The position numbers and the translations under genes are program-made. Shown piece after piece: positions 45,089 to 52,115 of a DNA stretch of 64,000 nt. The DNA is from Symsagittifera roscoffensis (Eukaryota; Xenacoelomorpha; Acoela; Convolutidae): NCBI RefSeq assembly GCF_963678635.1, contig NC_087070.1:11566539-11630538 (forward strand), in the 5' to 3' direction. Positions within the stretch are counted from its first letter, which is position 1, and each line of letters opens with the position of its first letter. The notes beneath the pieces were generated by a model, which saw nothing but the letters and a program-made list of their open reading frames with translations, was not told the DNA's origin and did no database searches.

Positions 45089-47246
45089 CCGTGCTCACAA
45101 AAACGCTCATGCGATATTTGGCATGGAATTTTTTTATAAAATTCATTTTGAGCAATTGCTATAAATATTGGTTGGCATGCAAGCTAACATCAGCCAATTA
45201 CAAGCAAAATTGTCTCTCATTGTTCCAACTTTCGATACAGAAGTAACGGAATATTTGTGCTCGGGTGGGTTTTTTTTTCTTCAGACAAATTTCGACTTCT
45301 TAACTCGCCATCGTTCGAAAGGTATTGTTGTCCTGAGCTTAAATTTGAAAAGATATTTCACCTGTGATCATTTTTCGTAAAGTTATGGGGGTTTAAAATT
45401 TGGCATTTTGGCCAATTTGGGATAATTAACGCGCGATATATTTCGCACGTTTAACGCGTAAGCGGAGATTTAATCGGTTCTAGAAATTGTTCCAAAATGG
45501 TTGAAATAAGCTTCTTTGCCATAATTGATTGTTACTAGCAGCGAAATCTATTCTTTCGTACTTTATATGGCGTGGGGGGATGATTTTCTTTTAAAAAGTT
45601 CAATTTTCAGAAAAAAAATTTCATTTTGTTTTATTACATTCAATTTTTTCAAGTTATTATTGCTCCATAAACCTGAAAAGGCAGTCGGAACATTCAGGGC
45701 TTCGCCCTGATACGAGCAGTTTTGTTTTTTAAAAATCTACTTGTGCGAATAAAACACAAACTTAGCAAAATAGAGGTCCATGTAGCAAGATGTTATACTC
45801 TATCGAGCTCTTTCTGCACTCTTTAGATGTCAACTGTAAGCGTGAATCTGTGTGTGTTTGACCATTTTTCCAATTTTGAAAACAATCAGTTTAAGTATGT
45901 CCAATGATATATATAAGTGGCAAACTGATAGTTTTGCCGATTATGCATAAGTCGGATTAGGTTTAGAAATTGAATCGACCGTATGAAAGGCAGCAAATGT
46001 TGCAAGTGTTTCAAATAATTTGCAAAATTTTGCACCAGTTATAACTCATTATAGTCTATTATAAACTGAGTCGAGGTCCGCGTTTTAAAAGAACGGCGCG
46101 ACTCAAACTTGGCAATTCCAGACCGGTGCGACTTTATATTGGCAATTTCAGACCGGCGCGACCGAAACTTGGTAACTGCAGACCGCGACCGGCGCGACCT
46201 TAAAAAAAACCACCGCGAACAGCGCGACTAAAACACCGTCGGAAACGACGCAACCTAAGGTAATGGCCCGACCGGCGCGACTGAAAATTTTCAATTTCAG
46301 ACCGGCGCGACTGAGAATAAACAGTCGCGACATGCGCGACTGAGCAAAATACCAAAATTATTTTCTTAAGTCGAGCCGTCGGTCTTATCTTAAGTCGGGC
46401 CGCTTAAGTGTTTTCTTAAGTCGCGCCGTCAGTCTTTTCTTAAGTCGGGCCGCTTAAGTGTTTCCTTAAGTCGCGCCGTCAGTCTTTTCTTAAAACGCGC
46501 CGCTTAAGTCTTTTCTTAAGTCGCGCTGCTAAAGACTTAAAGCGGCGCGACTTAAGAAAAGACTGACGGGCGACTTAAAAAAAGACTTAAGCGATGCGAC
46601 TTAAGATAAGACCGACGGCGCGACTTAAGAAAACACTTAAGCGGCCCGACTTAAGAAAAGACTGACGGCGCGATTTAAGAAAAGACTGACGGCGCGACTT
46701 AAGAAAAGATTGACGGCGCGACTTAAGCACGCGGCAGACTGCGAAATCTCGTCTGAAAACGTTAAGCGGCGCGACTTACCAAATCTTTTCTTAAGTCGAG
46801 GACCTCGACCCGGGAAGGAATTTTAATGGATTAAAATCTATTCAAATTTCTCAAATTGTTTTTCTCAAGTTGTTTAACGCGGTCTGTTAAGTTTTTAAAA
46901 TGTATGGAATGCATGGGAATTTGTATGAGAATGCTATCATTTCCCAAGAAGACATTGGTAGGAAGCGGTCAAAAACTACTAAACCGGTTGCCGGCTTAAG
47001 ACTGTTGGTGGGTCCAATAGGGAAAGTGTTGTTGAGAAAGTGTTGTTGGCCCGGGTTGACAAAGACAAACAATACAAGTCATATGTCAACCACTTTTTGT
47101 CAACCCGGGTCAGTTTATGAATTTTTTAACAGATGTTGAGTTGTGTGGTTGTGACTGTTGTTCCGACCTACGAGGATATGAGACGTCTCTGGACCAGATA
47201 CAAGGAGAAGAAAGAGGTGGACGAAGACATGGACGACTGTGACTGA
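22224..47246 (+). CDS. SLC37: SLC37-family sugar-phosphate exchanger gene (14 exons)
   Basis: Fourteen exons at 22224-22326, 29020-29144, 29962-30019, 30443-30588, 31062-31128, 38179-38293, 38698-38781, 39183-39370, 39807-39948, 40643-40744, 41116-41163, 43976-44133, 44872-44937 and 47133-47246 join with matching phases into 505 codons including the stop. SLC37 proteins are 12-helix major facilitator transporters; SLC37A1/A2 exchange glucose-6-phosphate for phosphate at the ER, and SLC37A3 acts in lysosomes. Diagnostic pieces are LGDK after helix 2, NGLAQSPV...NWFGKHRRGMVFGIWS, LQYGYSYCFTV, LKEAWEFPGVGE and LWLPYYIT. The closest paralogue is probably A1-A3, not A4. The N-terminal 30-40 residues are missing. 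No C-terminal KKxx ER signal is seen; the tail is acidic. Two gypsy elements lie in introns. Confidence 0.9.
22327..22674. other. SLC37 intron before gypsy element 1
   Basis: Intronic AT-rich sequence between the first found exon and the upstream LTR. No separate feature is seen. Confidence 0.6.
22675..22885 (+). repeat. 5' LTR of gypsy element 1
   Basis: Starts TGAGATAGGGACC and ends GACTTTAACA. It is matched throughout by 28563-28773. The last base A is also the A of the gag ATG. Confidence 0.95.
22885..24720 (+). pseudogene. Gypsy 1 gag-protease-RT start (frameshifted)
   Basis: Translation most likely starts at ATG 22885 (MAQPAEKK); the open frame extends 24 codons further up into the LTR. 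Capsid-type sequence is followed by an RG-rich stretch (FFRSRGRGGRGG) and two zinc knuckles from residue 271 (CYNCDAPNFTLEH, then CNSCRKLGHFERTC). The aspartic protease motif IDSGSPVTIF is at residue about 402. RT begins near 24480, with FVSPIVITVKK at the frame break. An A-run near 24656-24664 holds one more base than the reading frame allows, and the frame ends 60 bases on. Gag and Pol are otherwise one frame, as in several invertebrate gypsy clades. Confidence 0.85.
22886..22900 (+). other. Putative primer-binding site of gypsy 1
   Basis: TGGCGCAGCCAGCAG follows the LTR immediately and starts with the TGG that pairs with a tRNA CCA end. The same TGGCGCAG follows the LTR of element 2. The primer tRNA was not identified. 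The site is wholly inside the gag coding sequence. Confidence 0.55.
24734..24976 (+). pseudogene. Gypsy 1 RT middle segment
   Basis: This frame resumes the reverse transcriptase after the first frame break: MPNIDELIDGV, then TLDFTYAYGQVAL (catalytic Asp of RT motif A) and FSLVGG, FKNGFYGLTSMPAEFQK. It ends where an A-run near 24965-24970 again holds one extra base. It is a fragment between two homopolymer frameshifts and not a separate gene. Confidence 0.85.
24981..28373 (+). pseudogene. Gypsy 1 RT end, RNase H, integrase, tail
   Basis: Order of domains: RT catalytic box AFIDDILISSKG (from 25004), RNase H with CDASHDGLGAVLEQ (about 25459) and STNELELLAVVWATEHF, then a linker of about 230 residues with no known domain (25850-26530). 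Integrase follows with a zinc-binding part (HFQHHGRDK, then CKCC) and catalytic residues in QLDFWGPV, HMDQATGFFS and GMVERTIG. The C-terminus has proline motifs TPGPS and IPGPS and a long acidic stretch ending near a basic RKSTRQRRG. The integrase DDE triad is intact. The frame is open for 1130 residues. Confidence 0.88.
28563..28773 (+). repeat. 3' LTR of gypsy element 1
   Basis: Same sequence as 22675-22885. The bases just upstream (GTGGTTGCCCGAA) are not a good polypurine tract; a purine-rich stretch lies further up at about 28385-28400. Confidence 0.95.
29020..29144 (+). CDS. SLC37: SLC37 exon b
   Basis: Acceptor ATATTTAG, donor GTGGGT. Encodes TWYSYGYFYG, SDSANLFLGGLDSSF and the helix 2 segment up to IGPLGDK. 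The donor at 29145 was chosen over GTTACT four bases later because only it keeps frame with the next exon (giving DKLKSYRKW) and is canonical. Confidence 0.85.
29145..29961. other. SLC37 intron with G-run repeat
   Basis: Intron. It contains a run of about 16 G at 29341-29356 in a context (GCGGAATTAGGATGGAGG) like the hAT-like MITE ends, but no matching right end was found. Confidence 0.5.
29962..30019 (+). CDS. SLC37: SLC37 exon c
   Basis: Acceptor TATTTCAG, donor GTAAGT. Encodes LKSYRKWMLVAAMASSVVF, the loop 2-3 and start of helix 3. Another frame is open across it, but only this one gives the hydrophobic helix and the right phase. Confidence 0.85.
30443..30588 (+). CDS. SLC37: SLC37 exon d
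   Basis: Acceptor TCTCTTCAG, donor GTGAGT. Encodes TCLFGTLPDQLSFFN, WAINGLAQSPVIP and ANWFGKH. The NGL-Q and NWFGK motifs are the strongest family signature in the gene. Confidence 0.92.
30589..31061. other. SLC37 intron
   Basis: Intronic, 473 bases, with a short G-run near 30910. No other feature is seen. Confidence 0.6.
31062..31128 (+). CDS. SLC37: SLC37 exon e
   Basis: Acceptor GTTTCAG, donor GTAAGA. Encodes RGMVFGIWSTNLSVGNI and MSNLM, the conserved helix 4-5 region of the family. Ends in phase 0. Confidence 0.92.
31342..31554 (+). repeat. 5' LTR of gypsy element 2
   Basis: 213 bp, TG...CA ends. It contains the inverted pair GAAGTCCAGTGGACTTC, a possible hairpin. Its last A is the first base of the gag ATG. 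Confidence 0.95.
31554..34004 (+). pseudogene. Gypsy 2 gag-protease-RT (truncated by frameshift)
   Basis: 816 codons from ATG 31554 (MAQSTTDSN). The gag part has a charged, probably coiled-coil insert (QRKAREARNKET, EEKRLAEEKRKF) not seen in element 1. Two zinc knuckles are CMKCGNAFTKGHLSVC and CNICKYKGHFGRLC (about 32414-32520). The protease motif is VDSASPVSF, with Ala in place of Gly. RT is continuous through FISPIVITRKKDG, SLDLMNAYSQ and CYIDDILIAS (about 33730). The frame is lost near 33953, where an A-run is one base short, and it ends at 34004. Confidence 0.85.
34001..35161 (+). pseudogene. Gypsy 2 RNase H and linker
   Basis: This frame continues the RT thumb and RNase H: MKFVPNLSALSSPLRPLL, TDASHNGLGATLEQ (about 34180) and YSTNELEILGVV. 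A linker of about 190 residues with Asn/Lys-rich sequence (NNDCKKNNCKKNE) follows. An in-frame TAA just before the ATG and a TAG at 35159-35161 interrupt the polyprotein. It is a broken continuation, not an independent gene. Confidence 0.82.
35174..36817 (+). pseudogene. Gypsy 2 integrase and C-terminal tail
   Basis: In frame with the previous segment across a TAG. The integrase zinc part is LHETHPGQFG and CTQCIMAGKK. Catalytic positions are DLDFAGPL (Asp), IRAEHGSCF, where the second Asp is Glu, and NGVVERLIY (Glu). The Asp-to-Glu change suggests loss of integrase activity. The tail is basic and Ser/Thr-rich (GKRKRNSPSKRR, then CKKRRTF). The frame stops at 36817. Confidence 0.8.
36814..37188 (+). 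pseudogene. Gypsy 2 trailing acidic frame
   Basis: An open frame with no ATG at its start (GTG at 36814) overlaps the end of the integrase frame by four bases. It encodes an acidic, Ser/Thr-rich stretch (AVDSDDEPLITF, DDDGSDISSGIDTD). Element 1 ends its polyprotein with a similar acidic stretch in frame, so this is probably the displaced C-terminus of the same protein. No envelope-like membrane segment is seen. Confidence 0.45.
37547..37558 (+). other. Polypurine tract of gypsy element 2
   Basis: The bases GCAGTGGGGAA lie directly before the 3' LTR, the expected place of the plus-strand primer. It is short but purine-rich in a T-rich context. Confidence 0.5.
37559..37771 (+). repeat. 3' LTR of gypsy element 2
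   Basis: Matches 31342-31554 with about three substitutions, including the last dinucleotide (TA instead of CA). It is followed by the GCGGG target copy. Confidence 0.95.
37777..38178. other. SLC37 intron remainder with 19-base G run
   Basis: Intron between the gypsy 2 target copy and the next exon. A very long G run (about 37806-37824) is present. No other feature is seen. Confidence 0.6.
38179..38293 (+). CDS. SLC37: SLC37 exon f
   Basis: Acceptor TGTTGCAG, donor GTATGG. Encodes CLWSLQYGYSYCFTVNN, ATALIWVISGLTQTP and EQL. A second AG lies in the exon (CTCTGCAG), but the upstream one keeps frame. This is the helix 6 region ending in the typical TPEQLGLD start of the central loop. Confidence 0.9.
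38698..38781 (+). CDS. SLC37: SLC37 exon g (central loop)
   Basis: Acceptor ATGTTCAG, donor GTAGAA. Encodes GLDPVVEFDQKDIEENEEQ and HSSHADPDR, a hydrophilic acidic stretch typical of the large cytoplasmic loop between helices 6 and 7. Confidence 0.85.
39183..39370 (+). CDS. SLC37: SLC37 exon h (central loop)
   Basis: Acceptor TTCGTTCCAG, donor GTTAGT. Encodes ENLLDNLLFINGGASSPSGG, a Ser/Gly-rich stretch, then AIKLKEAWEFPGVGE, the family motif just before helix 7. Confidence 0.88.
39371..39806. other. SLC37 intron
   Basis: Intronic sequence of 436 bases. Short open frames here are chance. Confidence 0.6.
39807..39948 (+). CDS. SLC37: SLC37 exon i
   Basis: Acceptor CTATTTTAG, donor GTAGCG. 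Encodes FTLAYTAVKVVIYSLNLWLP, YYITQIYDTSN and AAFFDLGSIAG. LWLPYYIT and FDLGSIAGG are conserved in helices 7-8. Confidence 0.9.
40077..40506. mobile_element. hAT-like MITE in SLC37 intron
   Basis: Left end CAGGCGCGGATCTAGG, right end CCAAATTCGCTACTG. The flanking 8-mers CTTGGTCA (40069-40076) and CTTGGCGA (40507-40514) match at 6 of 8. A G-run near the left end and a C-run near the right end can pair. It is the same family as 942-1294 and 41460-41938 (shared phrases TTGGCGCCGAAGG and GGGGTCGAATCCCTGAG). Confidence 0.7.
40643..40744 (+). CDS. SLC37: SLC37 exon j
   Basis: Acceptor GGTTTTCAG, donor GTGAGT. Encodes GGICLGLIVDRLHYKS and LLLSTGIITSAFVCFIF, helix 8 end, the short basic loop and helix 9. 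Confidence 0.9.
40745..41115. other. SLC37 intron
   Basis: Intronic, 371 bases. No feature is recognised. Confidence 0.6.
41116..41163 (+). CDS. SLC37: SLC37 exon k (48 bases)
   Basis: Acceptor TTTTTCAG, donor GTAAGA. Encodes FAESQFVVAVLLTLIG, helix 10. Phase 1 at its end demands that the next exon begin with two bases of a Gly codon. Confidence 0.85.
41460..41938. mobile_element. hAT-like MITE, second intronic copy
   Basis: Terminal inverted repeat CAGGGGCGGATTTGGGGGG at the left against CCCCCTAAATCCGCCCCTG at the right. The interior shares TTGGCGCCAAAGGCGCC and GGGTCGAATCCCTGAG with 40077-40506. No 8-base target duplication is evident, so one end may have been rearranged. Confidence 0.75.
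42230..43471. mobile_element. Foldback DNA element, about 1.24 kb
   Basis: The ends CAAGACTGCTCGTAACAGGG and, inverted, CAAGACTGCTCGTATATCAG form a terminal repeat of about 50 bases. It contains a small hairpin (GGGCGAAGCTC / GGGCTTTGCCC). The left half carries the conserved core on the - strand (GCGCGAAATATATCGCGCG near 42510) and the right half carries it on the + strand (near 42990), so the two arms can fold together. No transposase is seen. Partial copies are at 2835-3150 and 45290-45735. Confidence 0.6.
43197..43434. repeat. CGAAATGTG inverted-repeat cluster
   Basis: CACATTTCGCCCC-type words (at 43214 and 43256) face GGGGCGAAATGTG words (43350, 43365, 43395). Several copies in opposite orientation occur within 240 bases, forming a compact stem-loop cluster nested in the foldback element. 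Confidence 0.6.
43976..44133 (+). CDS. SLC37: SLC37 exon l, acceptor not AG
   Basis: Encodes GGCNNLLFGPIRSELGMRM, a Gly-rich stretch, ILEVNETLATLSGLMEG and TATIGAAISQ: clear family sequence of the helix 10-11 loop and helix 11. Donor GTCAGA follows 44133. Frame and phase put the 5' edge at 43976, but the two bases before it are GG (ACTCTGG), not AG. An in-frame TGA at 43964-43966 and the absence of any AG between it and 43976 exclude a normal acceptor. Either a G replaced the A of TAG, or the sequence is in error here. Confidence 0.8.
44134..44871. other. SLC37 intron
   Basis: Intron with a G-rich patch near 44370-44395. No gene is seen. Confidence 0.6.
44872..44937 (+). CDS. SLC37: SLC37 exon m
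   Basis: Acceptor TATGTTTCAG, donor GTTAGT. Encodes WAVALLRNGGNWFGITIFLL and II, the start of helix 12. Ends in phase 0, so it can join any of the four terminal exon copies. Confidence 0.88.
45026..45088. repeat. CA dinucleotide microsatellite
   Basis: CA repeats with an interruption by C runs. The open frames across it are artefacts. Confidence 0.95.
45290..45735 (+). mobile_element. Right half of foldback element
   Basis: Same order of landmarks as the right arm of 42230-43471: GGCCAATTTGGGATAATTAA, GCGCGATATATTTCGCACG, GCCATAATTGATTG, and a terminal piece CAGGGCTTCGCCCTGATACG ending GAGCAGTTTTG. The terminal piece is repeated at about 48170-48212 in the duplicated segment. Confidence 0.55.
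46060..46814. mobile_element. Transposon-borne GCGCGAC array, copy 1
   Basis: Bounded by GTCGAGGTCCGCG (left, 46069) and CGAGGACCTCGACCCGGG (right, to 46814). The left part reads TTAAGTCGCGCCGTCAGTC repeatedly. From about 46540 the right part reads the complement (GGCGCGACTTAAGAAAAGAC), so the array is a large inverted repeat. There is no coding frame. Confidence 0.8.
47050..47109. mobile_element. 60-bp MITE next to last SLC37 acceptor
   Basis: Perfect 14-base inverted ends CCCGGGTTGACAAA and TTTGTCAACCCGGG enclose a 32-base interior. It sits 24 bases before the terminal exon. The same ends start and finish the 918-bp element at 61744-62661 (CCCGGGTTGACC), suggesting one transposon family. 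In the three derived copies the right end has decayed to TCAACCAGGG. Confidence 0.75.
47133..47246 (+). CDS. SLC37: SLC37 terminal exon n (copy 1)
   Basis: Acceptor TTTTTTAACAG, stop TGA at 47244-47246. Encodes MLSCVVVTVVPTYEDMRRLW, completing helix 12, then a charged tail TRYKEKKEVDEDMDDCD. Three further copies (50164, 51812, 53258) have the same acceptor and length. Confidence 0.9.
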   Translation: MLSCVVVTVVPTYEDMRRLWTRYKEKKEVDEDMDDCD

Positions 47247-48072
47247 GAATGAATTGAGTTGAAATTATTGCAAATTGGAAGCACTAACTTCGTGATTAAG
47301 TTTTTCCCATTTAATTAGAAGATAAAACACTTCAGAAGATGAGACGAACAGCATTTTTTTGGTTGTAGAGTCGAATTCTTTTTAAGAGTCAAAAAAAATT
47401 AGGACTCTAATTCTTTTTCGGTTGAAGAGTCAGTCGTATGTTAGATTTGTTAAGAAGTCAATTTATGTCCTCTGATTTCGTTTTATAAATATTTCTTAGA
47501 GCTAAGTCAAATGTTTGAAAATTATATATATTTAGCATAGCTGACCAAAAATATCAGGGGAAACACATCCGTAATCAGTTTTTTGGATTTTTCACTTAAT
47601 TATGATATTAAAAAATTGTGTTAGAAAAGGTGTGGAACGGCGTTACAGAGTAGATTCATGAAAAAAAAACTTGGTTGGTTCAAATAATCTGTTATATAAT
47701 TGACTTTTTTGAGGCTTCAGGCTCACCTCAATCAAAATTATGTAGCCAATTTGATTTTAGCATTCAGTTATTAAATTAAATCGATGTGAACACAAAGACA
47801 ATTGCAATTGCATTCAAAATCAAATCAACATATTCGCGAACACTCGTTAGAGAATCAGAAAGATTTTAAAAAAAAATTTCAAAAGATCTTTACCAGAATC
47901 TGCCAAAAAGTCTATGACAATTCGCCGACAAAATGTAGTCCAATTAAATTTTCTTAAGTTTAGTAATTTGTGGTTATTTGAATTGAAGGTTCTTTTGAAA
48001 TTATGAAGCGCATTAATAATGATTAGCGTTTTATTGTCGTTTTATTGGGACCCGCACATCATTCAAAATTAT
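47247..48072. other. 3' flank of SLC37 terminal exon
   Basis: Likely 3' UTR then flank. No clear AATAAA was pinned down: ATAAAA-type words occur at 47322 (GATAAAACAC). The sequence is duplicated at 53372-54270. Confidence 0.4.
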
Positions 48073-48546
48073 AGAAGCAAATTTCAATTTTCAGAAGAAA
48101 AAAATTTCATTTTGTTTTATTACATTCAATTTTTTCAAGTTATTACTGCTCCATAAACCTGAAAAGGCAGTCGGAACATTCAGAGCTTCGCCCTGATACG
48201 AGCAGTTTTGTTTTTTAAAAATCTACTTTTGCGAATAAAACACAAACTTAGCAAAATAGAGGTCCATGTAGCAAGATGTTATACTCTATCGAGCTCTTTC
48301 TGCACTCTTTAGATGTCAACTGTAAGCGTGAATCTGTGTGTGTTTGACCATTTTTCCAATTTTGAAAACTATCAGTTTAAGTATGTCCAATGATATATAA
48401 GTGGCAAAATGATAGTTTTGCCAATTATGAATAAGTCGGATTAGGTTTAGAAATTGAATCGACCGTATGAAAGGCAGCAAATGTTGCAAGTGTTTCAAGT
48501 AATTTGCAAAATTTTGCACCAGTTATTTTATTATAGTCTATTATAA

Positions 48547-49845
48547 CCCGGGTCGAGGTCCGCGACTTATGAAAAGACCGGCGCGACTCAAACTTGGCAG
48601 TTCCAGACCGGCGCGACTCAAACTTGGCAATTCCAGACCGGCGCGACTTTATATTGGCAATTTCAGACCGGCGCGACCGAAACTTGGCAATTGCAGACCG
48701 CGACCGGCGCGACCTTAAAAAAACCACCGCGAACAGCGAGACTCAAAACACCGTCGGAAACGGCGCGACCGGCGCGACTGAAAATTTTCAATTTCAGACC
48801 GGCGCGACTGAGAGTAAACCGCCGTGACATGCGCGATTGAGCAAAATACCAAAAAAAATTTCTTAAGTCGCGCCGTCGGTCTTATCTTAAGACGCGCCGC
48901 TTAAGTTTTTTCTTAAGTCGCCCGTCAGTTTTTTCTTAAGTCGCGCCGCTTGAAGTCTTTAGCGGCGCGACTTAAGAAAAGACTTAAGCGGCGCGTTTTA
49001 AGAAAAGATTGACGGCACGACATAAGAAAACACTTAAGCGGCCAACTTAAGAAAAGACTGACGGCACGACTTAAGAAAAGACTTAAGCGGCGCGACTTAA
49101 AAAAAGACTGACGGCGCGACCTAAGAAAAGACTTAAGCGGCGCGACTTAAGAAAAGACTTAAGCGGCGCGACTTAAAAAAAGACTTAAGCGGCTCAAAAT
49201 AAGAGAATACTTAAGCTGCACGACGTAAGAAAAGACTTAAGCGGCGCGACTTAAGAAAAGACTTAAGCGGCGCGACTTAAGCAAAGACTGAAGCGGCGCG
49301 ACTTAAAAAAAGACTGACGGCGCGACTTTAAAAAAGACTGACGGCGCGACTTAAGAAAAGACTGACGGCGCGACTTAAGAAAAGACTTAAGCGGCGCGAC
49401 TTAAAAAATACTTAAGCGGCGCGACTTGAGAGAATACTTAAGCTGCGCGACTTAAGCAAAGACTGAAGCGGCGCGACTTAAAAAAAGACTGACGGCGCGA
49501 CTTAAGAAAAGACTGACGGCGCGACTTAAGAAAAGACTTAAGCGGCGCGACTTAAGAAAAGACTTAAGCGGCGCGACTTAAGAAAAGACTTAAGCGGCGC
49601 GACTTAAAAAAGACTTAAGCGGCGCGACTTAAGAAAAGACTGACGGCGCGACTTAAGAAAAGACTTGAGCGGCGCGACTTTAGAAAATGCTTCAGCGGCG
49701 CGACTTACGAAAAGACTGACGGCGCGACTTAAGAAAAGATTGACGGCGCGACTTAAGCACGCGGCGCGACTGCGAAATCTTGTCTGAAAACGTTATGCGG
49801 CGCGACTTACCAAGTCTTTTCTTAAGTCGAGGACCTCGAACCGGG
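48547..49845. mobile_element. CCCGGGT-ended element full of GCGCGAC repeats
   Basis: Left end CCCGGGTCGAGGTCCGCG and right end CGAGGACCTCGAACCGGG form an inverted repeat. The interior is mainly GGCGCGACTTAAGAAAAGACTTAAGC, about 26 bases per unit with a shorter variant containing CTGAC, inverted near its left end. The element is a non-autonomous DNA transposon by structure, and its superfamily is not identified. Confidence 0.65.
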
Positions 49846-50163
49846 AAGGGATTTTAATAGATTAAAATCTATTCAAATTTCTCAAATTGTTTTTCTCAAA
49901 ATGTTTAACGCGATCTGTAAAATTTTTAAAATGTATGGAATGCATGGGAATTTGTATGATAATGCTATCATTTCCCAAGACGGCATTGGTAGGAAGCGGT
50001 CAAAAACTACTAAACCGGTTGCCGGTTTAAGACTGCCGGTGGGTCCAATGGGGAAAGTGTTGTTGACAAAGTGTTGTTGGCCCGGGTTGACAAAGACAAA
50101 CAATACAAGTCATATGTCAACCACTTTTTGTCAACCAGGGTGAGTTTTTTAATTTTTTAACAG

Positions 50164-50277
50164 ATGTTGAGTTGTGTGGTTGTGACTGTTGTTCCGACCT
50201 ACGAGGACATGCGACGTCTCTGGGCCAGATACCAGGAGAAGAAAGAGGTGAACGAAGACATGGACGACACTGACTGA
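50164..50277 (+). CDS. SLC37: SLC37 terminal exon, copy 2
   Basis: Acceptor TTTTTTAACAG and stop preserved. Encodes MLSCVVVTVVPTYEDMRRLW, then ARYQEKKEVNEDMDDTD. It differs from copy 1 at four residues (T to A, K to Q, D to N, C to T) with no disruption. Phase 0 allows splicing from exon m. Confidence 0.8.
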   Translation: MLSCVVVTVVPTYEDMRRLWARYQEKKEVNEDMDDTD

Positions 50278-50467
50278 GAATGACTTCAGTTTTTCCCATT
50301 TAATTACAAGATAAAACACTTCAGAAGATGAGACGAACAGCATTTTTTGATTGTAGAGTTGCATTATTTTTGGAGCCAAAAAAGAATACGACTCTAATTA
50401 TTTTTCGGTTGAAGAGTCAGTCGTAATTTAGATTTGTTAAGAAGTCAATTTCTGTCTTCTGATTTCC

Positions 50468-51490
50468 GCCGTGACATGCGCGATTGAGCAAAATACCAAA
50501 AAAAAATTTCTTAAGTCGCGCCGTCGGTCTTATCTTAAGACGCGCCGCTTAAGTTTTTTCTTAAGTCGCCCGTCAGTTTTTTCTTAAGTCGCGCCGCTTG
50601 AAGTCTTTAGCGGCGCGACTTAAGAAAAGACTTAAGCGGCGCGTTTTAAGAAAAGATTGACGGCACGACATAAGAAAACACTTAAGCGGCCAACTTAAGA
50701 AAAGACTGACGGCACGACTTAAGAAAAGACTTAAGCGGCGCGACTTAAAAAAAGACTGACGGCGCGACCTAAGAAAAGACTTAAGCGGCGCGACTTAAGA
50801 AAAGACTTAAGCGGCGCGACTTAAAAAAAGACTTAAGCGGCTCAAAATAAGAGAATACTTAAGCTGCACGACGTAAGAAAAGACTTAAGCGGCGCGACTT
50901 AAGAAAAGACTTAAGCGGCGCGACTTAAGCAAAGACTGAAGCGGCGCGACTTAAAAAAAGACTGACGGCGCGACTTTAAAAAAGACTGACGGCGCGACTT
51001 AAGAAAAGACTGACGGCGCGACTTAAGAAAAGACTTAAGCGGCGCGACTTAAAAAAGACTTAAGCGGCGCGACTTGAGAGAATACTTAAGCTGCGCGACT
51101 TAAGCAAAGACTGAAGCGGCGCGACTTAAAAAAAGACTGACGGCGCGACTTAAGAAAAGACTGACGGCGCGACTTAAGAAAAGACTTAAGCGGCGCGACT
51201 TAAGAAAAGACTTAAGCGGCGCGACTTAAGAAAAGACTTAAGCGGCGCGACTTAAAAAAGACTTAAGCGGCGCGACTTAAGAAAAGACTGACGGCGCGAC
51301 TTAAGAAAAGACTTGAGCGGCGCGACTTTAGAAAATGCTTCAGCGGCGCGACTTACGAAAAGACTGACGGCGCGACTTAAGAAAAGATTGACGGCGCGAC
51401 TTAAGCACGCGGCGCGACTGCGAAATCTTGTCTGAAAACGTTATGCGGCGCGACTTACCAAGTCTTTTCTTAAGTCGAGGACCTCGAACC
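50468..51490. repeat. GCGCGAC array, copy 3
   Basis: Same composition as 48821-49845 and nearly identical to it; it begins at the duplication joint GATTTCCGCCGTGACATG. It ends with the CGAGGACCTCGAACCGGG terminus. Confidence 0.9.
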
Positions 51491-51811
51491 GGGAAGGGAT
51501 TTTAATAGATTAAAATCTATTCAAATTTCTCAAATTGTTTTTCTCAAAATGTTTAACGCGATCTGTAAAATTTTTAAAATGTATGGAATGCATGGGAATT
51601 TGTATGATAATGCTATCATTTCCCAAGACGGCATTGGTAGGAAGCGGTCAAAAACTACTAAACCGGTTGCCGGTTTAAGACTGCCGGTGGGTCCAATGGG
51701 GAAAGTGTTGTTGACAAAGTGTTGTTGGCCCGGGTTGACAAAGACAAACAATACAAGTCATATGTCAACCACTTTTTGTCAACCAGGGTGAGTTTTTTAA
51801 TTTTTTAACAG

Positions 51812-51925
51812 ATGTTGAGTTGTGTGGTTGTGACTGTTGTTCCGACCTACGAGGACATGCGACGTCTCTGGGCCAGATACCAGGAGAAGAAAGAGGTGAA
51901 CGAAGACATGGACGACACTGACTGA
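51812..51925 (+). CDS. SLC37: SLC37 terminal exon, copy 3
   Basis: Apparently identical in translation to copy 2, with the same acceptor and stop. Confidence 0.8.
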   Translation: MLSCVVVTVVPTYEDMRRLWARYQEKKEVNEDMDDTD

Positions 51926-52115
51926 GAATGACTTCAGTTTTTCCCATTTAATTACAAGATAAAACACTTCAGAAGATGAGACGAACAGCATTTTTTGATT
52001 GTAGAGTTGCATTATTTTTGGAGCCAAAAAAGAATACGACTCTAATTATTTTTCGGTTGAAGAGTCAGTCGTAATTTAGATTTGTTAAGAAGTCAATTTC
52101 TGTCTTCTGATTTCC

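Larger units (their letters stand above)
45600..48072 (+). repeat. Segmental duplication, copy A (with original exon)
   Basis: It starts near CAATTTTCAG (45601) and runs through the GCGCGAC array, the terminal SLC37 exon and the 3' flank to GGGACCCGCACATCATTCA (48049). The same order is found in 48073-54276. This copy has a shorter array and more differences, and its exon encodes the tail with Cys before the last Asp. Confidence 0.8.

Noticed and set aside
44842-45246. Open frame across exon m and the CA repeat
   Set aside because: It reads exon m out of its family frame and then runs through a microsatellite.
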